From contig DATEKI010000119.1 in the NCBI GenBank assembly GCA_035277545.1, forward strand, positions 1 through 15,663: 15,663 nt of DNA, given 5' to 3'. The notes beneath the pieces were generated by a model. That model searched no databases and was not told where the DNA came from. It was given only the letters and a program-made list of their open reading frames with translations. The stretch comes from 66-474 sp035277545. Lineage in GTDB: Bacteria; Pseudomonadota; Gammaproteobacteria; Xanthomonadales; Rhodanobacteraceae. Made by a program: the position numbers and the translations under genes. Positions 1 through 5,941 of the stretch are shown here, one piece after another (positions within the stretch are counted from its first letter, which is position 1; each line of letters opens with the position of its first letter).

Positions 1-503
1 GAGCCATCGGCGGGATAAATCCAGGTCTCGCCCCAGGCCGGTGCCTGCGACCCCATGTACGCGGAAACGGCGAGTGGATTGCGCGAGCGGCTTGGCGCAA
101 GCCCGCAACGCGCGATCAGGTCCGCCACGCTCATGCCGACCGTGACCCCGGAGAAATCGCACGGACCGCCATTTCCGACGAAGCCGTAACCGAGCGTCTG
201 CTCGCGCGCCAGCACACCGCCCGAAAACTCCAGCCGCACCATCAGGCGCTGCGGGCCGAAGTTGTAGTACCAGGCCTCGGTCGTCACCGCCGCGACGGGC
301 ACGTCGGCGGGCGTTTCCACGCCGGCACCGGGCGGGCCCACGTAATGGCCGATGTAGAACGGATCGCCGCATTCATCGCGTACCTGCGCTGCCAGGTCGC
401 CCTGCTTCACGATGTGCGTGCCACAGCGCAACGCCCACGCGCGCGACGGCAGCAGCGCAAACAGCAGCGCCAGCAACAGCCCGATCCACAATGACCTTTT
501 CAT
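1..503 (-). CDS. DUF2845 domain secreted protein, partial (C-terminus off window)
   Basis: The reading frame runs leftward from an ATG at 503-501 and leaves the window after 167 codons without a stop. The product starts MKRSLWIGLLLALLFALLPS followed by RAWA, a clear Sec signal peptide with cleavage expected near residue 24. The mature part opens with LRCGTHIVKQGD and a Cys-Gly-Asp-Pro turn (ECGDP), the usual start of DUF2845 proteins. A second similar unit (GVTVGMSVADLIARCG) follows near residues 129-144, so the fold looks like two related halves, each with a conserved Cys. A periplasmic location is inferred. DUF2845 has no established function. The start is fixed by the signal peptide; upstream there is only a weak purine stretch (GGGG). 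It diverges from the thioesterase gene across about 150 bases. Confidence 0.82.
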   Translation of the reverse strand, partial: MKRSLWIGLLLALLFALLPSRAWALRCGTHIVKQGDLAAQVRDECGDPFYIGHYVGPPGAGVETPADVPVAAVTTEAWYYNFGPQRLMVRLEFSGGVLAREQTLGYGFVGNGGPCDFSGVTVGMSVADLIARCGLAPSRSRNPLAVSAYMGSQAPAWGETWIYPADG

Positions 504-650
504 GGCGGCCCCACGCGTCGCACAAGGCTTTTCCGCACTCTAGCGCCACCAGCAAGCGCCACTGTAAAAGCCGCGTGAAGCCGACCGGGCGGGATCGCGC
601 GCAGCACCTGCATGGACGACAATGCGGTTTCCCGATTCCGGGGAACCGCC

Positions 651-1091
651 ATGGCCATCTGGAAACAATTCAGCAACCTCGAAACCCTGAACGCCTGGAG
701 CCAGCGCACGTTGATGCATGCGCTCGACATCCGCATCACCGAAATCGGTGACGACTGGTTGCGTGGCACGATGCCGGTGGACGACCGCACCCGCCAACCG
801 TACGGCATCCTGCACGGCGGCGCGTCGGTGGCGCTGGCGGAAACGCTGGGCTCGACCGCGGCGATGCTGTGCTGCGAAGACGGCCGCGCCACCGTCGGGC
901 TGGAGATCAACGCCAACCATGTGCGCGCCGTGCGCGAGGGGATCGTCACCGGCATCGCGCGCCCGATCCACCTCGGGCGCAGCACGCAGGTATGGGAAAT
1001 CCGCATCGAAAGCGAAGCCGGCGAATTGACCTGCATTGCACGCCTGACCATCGCCGTGGTGCCGGGCGATGCGTTCAAGCTGCAAGAGTAA
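651..1091 (+). CDS. Hotdog-fold acyl-CoA thioesterase, YdiI/MenI type (PaaI family)
   Basis: The 146-residue product matches E. coli YdiI (MenI, 136 aa) along its whole length from memory: it starts IWKQFSNLETLNAWSQ and carries MPVDDRTRQPYGILHGGAS, LAETLGS and GLEINANHVR. The HGG loop is at residues 55-57 and the catalytic-type Glu is E64 in LAET. The family hydrolyses aromatic and acyl-CoA thioesters; E. coli YdiI acts on 1,4-dihydroxy-2-naphthoyl-CoA in menaquinone synthesis. If the host is a ubiquinone-only xanthomonad, a general salvage or aromatic-CoA role is more likely, so no symbol is given. I chose ATG 651 over the in-frame ATG at 612 because the homologous N-terminus starts here and GGGGAA (640-645) lies just upstream. 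The gene appears monocistronic. Confidence 0.93.
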   Translation: MAIWKQFSNLETLNAWSQRTLMHALDIRITEIGDDWLRGTMPVDDRTRQPYGILHGGASVALAETLGSTAAMLCCEDGRATVGLEINANHVRAVREGIVTGIARPIHLGRSTQVWEIRIESEAGELTCIARLTIAVVPGDAFKLQE

Positions 1092-1102
1092 AACCATCCC
1101 CT

Positions 1103-1224
1103 CGTGGCGCTTCGCGCGCGTTCGCTTCGCTCCGCCCTTCCTGCGGAAGCGGGAAGAAACGCCTGCACTACCCACTCCCTTTCGCGGAAGGAGTCGCTGC
1201 TTGCCTGCCGCGGCCGGCAAGCAG
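1103..1224. repeat. Intergenic repeat block with hairpins
   Basis: The gap between the thioesterase and rmuC holds no convincing gene. It contains low-complexity CGCTTCG/TTCGCTTCGCTCCG runs (about 1108-1135), a perfect hairpin CTTCC-TGC-GGAAG (1137-1149), and a 28-base near-perfect palindrome at 1197-1224. The palindrome has arms CTGCTTGCC and GGCAAGCAG around a GC core, with one mismatch (1206/1215). No T-run follows, so it is not a typical intrinsic terminator. The look is that of a dispersed intergenic repeat of GC-rich gammaproteobacteria, but its copy number cannot be seen from one window. Confidence 0.45.
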
Positions 1225-1288
1225 CAGGGGGATGCACGTCTCATCGCACGCGACCGCATCACCATAATGTTTCCGTACGTCACGCCCC

Positions 1289-1294
1289 TACAAT
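1289..1294 (+). promoter_or_regulatory. Candidate -10 box (TACAAT) of rmuC
   Basis: TACAAT matches TATAAT at five of six positions and lies only 6 bases before the rmuC ATG at 1301. A start site about 7 bases downstream of the hexamer would fall on the ATG itself, predicting a leaderless mRNA. No Shine-Dalgarno sequence is present, which fits. A second hexamer, CATAAT at 1263-1268, could give a leader of about 25 bases instead. No good -35 is visible for either. Confidence 0.4.
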
Positions 1295-1300
1295 CCACGC

Positions 1301-2554
1301 ATGGAAAACACCCTGCTCTACGTTCTCGTCGCGCTTGCCGCGCTTGCGGTCATCCTGCTGGTCGCGCTGCTGTTGCGCCCGCGCGGCGACGCGGGCCTGC
1401 GTGAAAAACTGGACGCCTTGCGCGGTGACAGCGAGCGCGTCGAGCGCGCACTGCGCGAGGAACAGCGTGCCGCGCGCGCCGAACTCGCCGATACCCTCAC
1501 CCGGATGGGCGACCAGCAACGGTTATCGCTGTCCGCCTTGACCAGCGACAACCAGCAACGCCTGGCGGAGGTCCGCACGGCGCTCGACACGCAACTGAAA
1601 GCGCTGCAAACCGACAACGCCGCGCAACTGGAAAAGATGCGCGAGGTGGTCGACGAGAAACTGCAGAAAACACTGGAAACACGCCTGTCCTCATCGTTCA
1701 AGCAGATCGCCGAACGGCTGGAAGCGGTGCAGCGCGGCCTCGGCGAAATGCAGTCGCTGGCGACCGGCGTCGGTGACTTGAAACGCGTGCTCAGCAATGT
1801 CAAGACGCGCGGCACCTTCGGCGAGGTCCGCCTGGGCGCGTTGCTGGAGCAAGTGCTGACGCCGGAACAGTACGCCGCGAATGTCGCGACGATCCCGGGT
1901 TCGGCCGAACGCGTCGAATACGCGATCCGCCTGCCGGGCGCGGATCGCGACGCGCAGGTCTGGTTGCCGATCGACGCGAAGTTCCCGGTCGAGGATTACC
2001 AGCGCCTGCTCGACGCGCAGGAACAGGCCGACGGCGAAGCGGCCAATGCCGCCGCGACCGCCTTGCAGCGCCGCGTCGAAACCGAGGCGAAAACCATCCG
2101 CGAAAAATACGTCGCGTCGCCGCACACCACCGATTTCGCGTTGCTGTTCCTGCCTACCGAGGGTTTGTACGCGGAGGTGATCCGCCGCCCGGGCCTGTTC
2201 GAAAAATTGCAGCGCGACCACCACGTCACGGTCGCCGGCCCGACCACGCTGGCCGCGATCCTCAACGCGCTGCAGATGGGATTCCGCACCCTGGCAATCG
2301 AGCAACGCAGCAGCGAGGTATGGCAGATCCTCGGCGCCGTCAAGACGGAATTCGGCAAGTTCGGCGACGTGCTCGACAAGGTCAAGAAGAAGCTGGACGA
2401 AGCCGGCAAGCACATCGACGCGACGGGCGTGCGCACCCGCGCGATCGAGCGCCGGCTGCGCGGCGTCGAGTCGCTTTCCGACGAGGACGCCCGGGCGCGC
2501 ATGGAGCTGCCAGTCGAGGACGACGGCGCGGACGAAGAGTCCGACCCGGGCTGA
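1301..2554 (+). CDS. rmuC: DNA recombination protein RmuC
   Basis: The 417-residue product has the full RmuC layout. A single N-terminal membrane anchor (about residues 5-26) is followed by a long charged coiled coil (about 30-150) and the RmuC domain (about 155-390). Recognisable conserved blocks are NVKTRGTFGEVRLGALLEQ (166-184), LPIDAKFP (222-229), FLPTEGLYAEV (283-293), GPTTLAAILNALQMGFR (313-329) and WQILGAVKTEFGKF (341-354). The Asp225/Lys227 pair in IDAKFP resembles the PD-(D/E)XK nuclease-like core proposed for the family. E. coli RmuC, somewhat longer (475 aa), limits recombination between short inverted repeats; its biochemical activity is poorly defined. The acidic C-terminal tail (EDDGADEESDPG) is probably disordered. 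The gene is probably transcribed separately from folE. Confidence 0.96.
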   Translation: MENTLLYVLVALAALAVILLVALLLRPRGDAGLREKLDALRGDSERVERALREEQRAARAELADTLTRMGDQQRLSLSALTSDNQQRLAEVRTALDTQLKALQTDNAAQLEKMREVVDEKLQKTLETRLSSSFKQIAERLEAVQRGLGEMQSLATGVGDLKRVLSNVKTRGTFGEVRLGALLEQVLTPEQYAANVATIPGSAERVEYAIRLPGADRDAQVWLPIDAKFPVEDYQRLLDAQEQADGEAANAAATALQRRVETEAKTIREKYVASPHTTDFALLFLPTEGLYAEVIRRPGLFEKLQRDHHVTVAGPTTLAAILNALQMGFRTLAIEQRSSEVWQILGAVKTEFGKFGDVLDKVKKKLDEAGKHIDATGVRTRAIERRLRGVESLSDEDARARMELPVEDDGADEESDPG

Positions 2555-2559
2555 TCGCA

Positions 2560-2576
2560 CAGCGGTGCGTCCGCTG
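2560..2576 (+). other. Small GC hairpin after rmuC
   Basis: A perfect 6-bp inverted repeat CAGCGG-TGCGT-CCGCTG begins five bases after the rmuC stop codon. No T-run follows, so it would be a weak terminator at best; it may instead protect the 3' end or be chance in GC-rich DNA. Confidence 0.25.
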
Positions 2577-2591
2577 CCACGGCGGCGGCGT

Positions 2592-2597
2592 TAAACT
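2592..2597 (+). promoter_or_regulatory. Candidate -10 box (TAAACT) of folE
   Basis: TAAACT in the context GTTAAACTG matches four of six -10 positions, including the key first T, second A and last T. It predicts a leader of about 24 bases ending in a good ribosome site, GAGAGG at 2615-2620, seven bases before the folE ATG. No clear -35 was found. Confidence 0.33.
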
Positions 2598-2627
2598 GAA
2601 GCGTTCGATGTCGCGAGAGGTTGTCCC

Positions 2628-3257
2628 ATGAGCGAATCACGCAAACCTTCCCTGTGCGCCGCTTCCCGGCCGACTTCGCCGGAGGTGACGCGCGAGCAGG
2701 CGCTTGATGCGGTGCGCACGCTGTTGCGCTGGGCCGGCGACGAGCCGACCCGCGAAGGGCTGCGCGACACGCCCAAGCGCGTGGTGGATGCCTACGGCGA
2801 GTGGTTTTCCGGTTACCGCGAGGACCCGCAGGACTACCTGGCACGCACGTTCGAGGAAGTGGCCGGATACGACGAGATGATCGTGCTGCGCGACATCCAG
2901 TTCGAATCGTTCTGCGAACACCACCTTGCGCCGATCATCGGCCGCGCGCACGTCGGCTACGTGCCGGACGGGAAGGTCGTCGGCATCTCCAAACTCGCGC
3001 GCGTGGTGGACGCCTTCGCGCACCGCTTCCAGGTGCAGGAAAAACTCACCGCGCAGATCGCCACCTGCATCAGCGAAGTGCTGGCGCCGCGCGGCGTCGG
3101 CGTCGTGATCGACGCGGTGCACCAGTGCATGACCACCCGCGGCGTGCACAAGCGTGGCGTGTCGATGGTGACCAGCCAGATGCTCGGCAGTTTCCGCGAG
3201 GATGCGCGCACGCGCGCGGAATTCCTCAGGTTCATCGACATCGACGGCGGGCGGTGA
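2628..3257 (+). CDS. folE: GTP cyclohydrolase I (type IA, FolE)
   Basis: This cytosolic enzyme converts GTP to 7,8-dihydroneopterin triphosphate, the first step of folate and pterin synthesis. The 209-residue product carries family signatures: EPTREGLRDTPKRVVDAY (39-56), the zinc site FESFCEHHLAPI with Cys96 and His99, GYVPDGKVVGISKLAR, and HQCMTTRGVHK with the third zinc ligand Cys167. The spacing corresponds to E. coli Cys110/His113/Cys181 with a constant offset of 14, and the neighbouring His98 and His165 are kept, so it should be catalytically intact. The first about 20 residues are poorly conserved and probably disordered. The ATG at 2628 has GAGAGG at good spacing. No folate-pathway partner is adjacent. 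Confidence 0.98.
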   Translation: MSESRKPSLCAASRPTSPEVTREQALDAVRTLLRWAGDEPTREGLRDTPKRVVDAYGEWFSGYREDPQDYLARTFEEVAGYDEMIVLRDIQFESFCEHHLAPIIGRAHVGYVPDGKVVGISKLARVVDAFAHRFQVQEKLTAQIATCISEVLAPRGVGVVIDAVHQCMTTRGVHKRGVSMVTSQMLGSFREDARTRAEFLRFIDIDGGR

Positions 3258-3397
3258 GCGAGCGCAAAGCTACTGCGCTCGCCGGCTTGCACGCCGGCGG
3301 TGCTCGCAATGCTCACGTACTGACGTGTACGCTCCGCTTGCTGCGCTCCGGCGTCGCACAATCCGTCTTCGCTCGTGACGCTTTGCGACTCGCTCAC
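3254..3397. repeat. Long inverted repeat block between folE and the MFS gene
   Basis: A 17-base arm, GTGAGCGAGCGCAAAGC (3254-3270, overlapping the folE stop), is matched by its reverse complement at 3380-3397, with one extra base in the right arm. The 109 bases between hold a second hairpin (GCCGGC 3281-3286 with GCCGGC 3293-3298, loop TTGCAC) and the pair ACGTAC/GTACG around TGAC near 3315-3331. No ORF in the gap looks real. The arrangement resembles a dispersed palindromic intergenic element or a long cruciform acting as a transcript boundary. Confidence 0.5.
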
Positions 3398-3426
3398 ACT
3401 CGGCGCCGCAATCCAAGGTTCGCTGC

Positions 3427-4701
3427 ATGATCGACCACACGCCTATCGACCACCCGCGTCGCCGCGCGGCGGTGATCTTCATCTTCGTCACCGTGACGAT
3501 CGACATGCTGGCGTTCGGGATCGTGATCCCGGTGCTGCCGCACCTGATCGTCGAGTTGATCGGCGGCAGCATCGCCAAAGCCGCCGTGTGGTCGAGCGGC
3601 TTCAGCACGCTGTTCATGCTGATGCAGTTCGTGTGCTCGCCGATCCAGGGCGCGCTGTCGGACCGTTTCGGACGCCGCACGGTGATCCTGATTTCGAGCT
3701 TCGGCCTAGGCGTGGATTTCATCGTGATGGCGCTGGCACCGTTCCTGTGGCTGCTGTTCATCGGCCGCGCGGTGTCGGGCATGTGCGCCGCGAGTTTCAC
3801 GACTGCCAACGCCTACATCGCCGACATCACCCCGCGCGAGAAACGCGCCGCCGCGTTCGGCCTGCTGGGTGGCGCATTCGCGGTGGGTTTCATCGTGGGG
3901 CCTGCGTTGGGCGGCTTCCTCGGGCACCTGTGGATCCGCCTGCCGTTCTGGGTCGCGGCAGGGCTGTGCATCGTCAACTTCTGCTACGGCTATTTCGTGC
4001 TGCCGGAATCGCTGCCGCAGGAACGCCGCGCAGCGAAATTCGACTGGCGCCACGCCAACCCGCTCGGCTCGGTGTTGCTGCTGAAGCGCTACCCGCAGGT
4101 GCTGGCACTCGCGGCCGTGTTCTTCCTGCTGGCGCTGGCGCAGTTCTCGATCAATTCCACCTACGTGCTGTATACCGATTACCGCTACGGCTGGGGGCCG
4201 CAGACCGTCGGTTACACGCTGGCGCTGGTCGGAGTGCTCACCGGCGTGGTGCAGGCGCTGCTGGTGCGGCGGCTGATGCCCAGGTTGGGTGAGCGCAAGA
4301 TGATCCTTGCCGGTCTCGCGTTCGTGGCGATCGGCTACTTCGTGTTCGGCTTCGCGCCGGAGGCGTGGATTTTCCTCACCGGCATTCCATTCCTGTGCCT
4401 CGGCGGCCTCGCCGGCCCGCCCGCGCAATCGTTGATCACGCACCAGGTCGACCCTTCCGAACAGGGCCGCCTGCAGGGTGCACTGAGCAGCCTGCAAAGC
4501 CTTGCCGGCATCTTCGGCCCGGCGCTGTTCGCCAACCTGTTCGCGCTGTTCATCAGCAAGCATGCACCGACACCGCACCTGCCGGGCGTGGCCTACGTGC
4601 TGGCCGCGGTGCTGGTGCTGGCGGCGTTGGTGTTGACGGTGCGCGCGACCCGCGGCCTGCCGCCCCGGCAGGTGCCGGCGGCCGAGCCGAAAACAACCTG
4701 A
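3427..4701 (+). CDS. TCR/Tet-type MFS drug:H+ antiporter
   Basis: The 424-residue product is an inner-membrane protein with about 12 hydrophobic segments. It carries major-facilitator motif A between TM2 and TM3 (GALSDRFGRR, 75-84), the TM1 acidic residue in TIDMLAFGIVIPVLP (Asp26), and the antiporter motif C in TM5 (GGAFAVGFIVGPALGG, 148-163). This combination is typical of the TetA/TCR-like DHA1 group exporting drugs by proton exchange. Substrate cannot be read from sequence; many chromosomal xanthomonad homologues are annotated as tetracycline-type exporters without evidence of resistance. There is no adjacent TetR repressor, unlike classical tet loci. AAGG (3415-3418), 8 bases before the ATG, is the ribosome site. 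The preceding inverted-repeat block suggests an independent transcript. Confidence 0.9.
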   Translation: MIDHTPIDHPRRRAAVIFIFVTVTIDMLAFGIVIPVLPHLIVELIGGSIAKAAVWSSGFSTLFMLMQFVCSPIQGALSDRFGRRTVILISSFGLGVDFIVMALAPFLWLLFIGRAVSGMCAASFTTANAYIADITPREKRAAAFGLLGGAFAVGFIVGPALGGFLGHLWIRLPFWVAAGLCIVNFCYGYFVLPESLPQERRAAKFDWRHANPLGSVLLLKRYPQVLALAAVFFLLALAQFSINSTYVLYTDYRYGWGPQTVGYTLALVGVLTGVVQALLVRRLMPRLGERKMILAGLAFVAIGYFVFGFAPEAWIFLTGIPFLCLGGLAGPPAQSLITHQVDPSEQGRLQGALSSLQSLAGIFGPALFANLFALFISKHAPTPHLPGVAYVLAAVLVLAALVLTVRATRGLPPRQVPAAEPKTT

Positions 4702-4764
4702 GCTTGCCTTTGATTTGTCATGGCCCCATGTGAGCCTGCACGCACCCATTCGGAGCACGCCGCG

Positions 4765-4959
4765 ATGATGACCTTCCTGTTGTGGTTGCTGCTGCTGATC
4801 TTCTGCTGGCCGCTGGCGCTGCTCGCGCTGATCCTGTGGCCGCTGGTGTGGCTGATCGCGTTGCCGTTCCGCCTGCTCAGCATCGCCGTGGACGGCGTGT
4901 TCGATCTGCTGCGCGCGCTGTTGACGTTGCCTGCCCGCATTCTGCGTGGCCCGACTTGA
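4765..4959 (+). CDS. Small hydrophobic membrane protein, 64 aa, unknown function
   Basis: The product starts MMTFLLWLLLLIFCWPLALL and continues ALILWPLVWLIALPFRLLSI, so most of the first 45 residues are hydrophobic. One or two membrane segments are interrupted by Trp-Pro pairs (WP, LWP). An amphipathic tail (VDGVFDLLRALLTLPARILR) follows and could lie on the membrane surface. CGGAG at 4751-4755 lies nine bases before the ATG at 4765; a second ATG follows directly at 4768. An in-frame ATG at 4720 would add 15 polar residues without a ribosome site and is less likely. It lies 63 bases after the MFS exporter in the same direction and could be cotranscribed. I do not recognise a named family. Confidence 0.68.
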   Translation: MMTFLLWLLLLIFCWPLALLALILWPLVWLIALPFRLLSIAVDGVFDLLRALLTLPARILRGPT

Positions 4960-5128
4960 TTTGTGTGATCGTCCCTGATCGCTGCTTCGTTCGATTCTCC
5001 CGCCAATTGATGGCTGCTCGGCTGACAACCACTACCACGGCCATCCCTGGCCCGACTTTTCACAAAAGCCGCTTCGAGCGGAACACTGCGCGAAACGCCT
5101 CTCCAACTTTTTCTCATCGGAGTTCAAC

Positions 5129-5635
5129 ATGACCATCTCGATGTACCAGGCTTCCGTTCCCGTGTTCGTGCGCGCGCTGACCAACCTGTCGGACGTGCTG
5201 AAGAAGGGCGAGGCGCACGCGAAGGAGAAAGGCGTCGATCCCGACAACCTGCTGCAACAGCGGTTGATCTTCGACATGCTGCCGCTGATCAAGCAGATCC
5301 AGATCGCCTGCGACACTGTCGCGCGCGGCGCGGCGCGGCTCGCGGGCGTCGAGCCGAAGTCGTTTCCGGACAACGAGAAGACGCTCGCCGAGGCACAGGC
5401 GCGCATCGCCGGCGCCATCGCCTACGCGCAATCCTTCAAGCCCGAACAGATCGACGGCAGCGAGGCGCGCAAGGTCGTGATGAAGACGCGCCACGGCGAG
5501 ACGGAATTCACCGGCCTCGCGTATCTCACGGAATACTCGCTGCCCAACCTGTTCTTCCACTGCACCACCGCCTACGACATCCTGCGCGTGGCCGGCACCC
5601 AGATCGGCAAGAAGGATTTCCTGGGCGATCGGTGA
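5129..5635 (+). CDS. DUF1993 domain-containing protein
   Basis: The 168-residue soluble protein spans a whole DUF1993 domain. It shows SMYQASVPVFVRALTNLSDVL at the start, DMLPLIKQIQIACDTVARGAARLAG in the middle, and the end block SLPNLFFHCTTAYDILRVAGTQIGKKDFLG, all typical of the family. These proteins are alpha-helical and distantly resemble DinB/YfiT four-helix bundles, but no activity is established. No signal peptide is present, so it is probably cytosolic. CGGAG (5118-5122) lies 6 bases before the ATG. The 169-base gap upstream contains two small adjacent hairpins (CTTTT-CAC-AAAAG 5056-5068; CCGCT-TCG-AGCGG 5069-5081) and no other gene. An AT-rich inverted repeat follows 13 bases after the stop. 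Confidence 0.9.
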   Translation: MTISMYQASVPVFVRALTNLSDVLKKGEAHAKEKGVDPDNLLQQRLIFDMLPLIKQIQIACDTVARGAARLAGVEPKSFPDNEKTLAEAQARIAGAIAYAQSFKPEQIDGSEARKVVMKTRHGETEFTGLAYLTEYSLPNLFFHCTTAYDILRVAGTQIGKKDFLGDR

Positions 5636-5648
5636 GGCCAGCCTCGGT

Positions 5649-5686
5649 CTTATTCAAGACAAGCCAGTATTTCTTGAATAAGTTTT
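5649..5686 (+). terminator. Perfect AT-rich inverted repeat plus TTTT, possible terminator or operator
   Basis: CTTATTCAAGA (5649-5659) and TCTTGAATAAG (5672-5682) are exact reverse complements separated by 12 bases, and TTTT follows at 5683-5686. Its position just after the DUF1993 stop suggests a terminator, but the stem is A/T-rich and therefore weak. The same half-site occurs again at 5690-5697, which argues for a protein-binding site or an RNA switch instead. It stands out against the surrounding GC-rich DNA. Confidence 0.45.
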
Positions 5687-5698
5687 CCGCTTATTCAT

Positions 5699-5816
5699 GT
5701 GAGCTTGAACAGGCGAGGTCACGGAGCGGCAAACGGGCAGCCCCTTTGCGAAGGATTCGCCCCGAATTTTTCTCAAGATGGACCAAACGCCCCGCTTGCG
5801 AAAGCGGGGCGTTTTT
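5699..5816 (+). ncRNA. Candidate structured small RNA or 3'-UTR RNA ending in a terminator
   Basis: The gap 5636-5941 (306 bases) has no convincing protein gene. Within it, three hairpins follow each other. The first is 5729-5749: GCAAA/TTTGC plus GGG/CCC with a C/C mismatch. The second is 5750-5772: a 10-bp stem with two G-U pairs and a CCC loop. The third is the intrinsic terminator at 5785-5816. Three ANGGA sequences (5721-5725, 5751-5755, 5778-5782) are the type bound by CsrA/RsmA, although the middle one lies in a stem. The 5' end is unknown and no strong promoter is visible, so this may be processed from the DUF1993 transcript. It matches no RNA family I can name. Confidence 0.3.
5785..5816 (+). 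terminator. Strong intrinsic terminator
   Basis: A perfect 13-bp stem, AAACGCCCCGCTT (5785-5797) with AAGCGGGGCGTTT (5802-5814), closes on a GCGA (GNRA-type) tetraloop and is followed by a run of five T (5812-5816). The A-tract on the left side would let it work weakly on the other strand too. It ends transcription from the DUF1993 side and insulates the NnrU gene. Confidence 0.93.
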
Positions 5817-5906
5817 CCCTTGGCCGCCAATCGCCATCGCGGCCCGCGCGAAGCAGCAAGGCCCAAGGCGCCGCACGATCCATGCTGCAATCGGCCGGAA
5901 TGACCT

Positions 5907-5912
5907 TACAAT
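5907..5912 (+). promoter_or_regulatory. Candidate -10 box (TACAAT) of the NnrU gene
   Basis: TACAAT lies downstream of the strong terminator and 29 bases before the ATG at 5942. It predicts a leader of about 23 bases containing AGGA (5931-5934) as ribosome site. No clear -35 is visible. Confidence 0.45.
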
Positions 5913-5941
5913 CCGGACTGACCCGCACGCAGGACCAGACC

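Noticed and set aside
612..650. Upstream in-frame ATG for the thioesterase (13 extra residues)
   Set aside because: The extra residues have no counterpart in the family, and the ATG at 651 has GGGGAA upstream and begins the conserved N-terminus.
3706..5028. A 440-codon minus-strand frame opposite the MFS exporter and miniprotein
   Set aside because: Its product is Gln/Arg/His-rich and domainless and lies opposite a clear transporter, so it is a composition shadow.
5654..5890. A 78-codon minus-strand frame covering the structured intergenic region
   Set aside because: It reads through the terminator stem and has no ribosome site or family resemblance.
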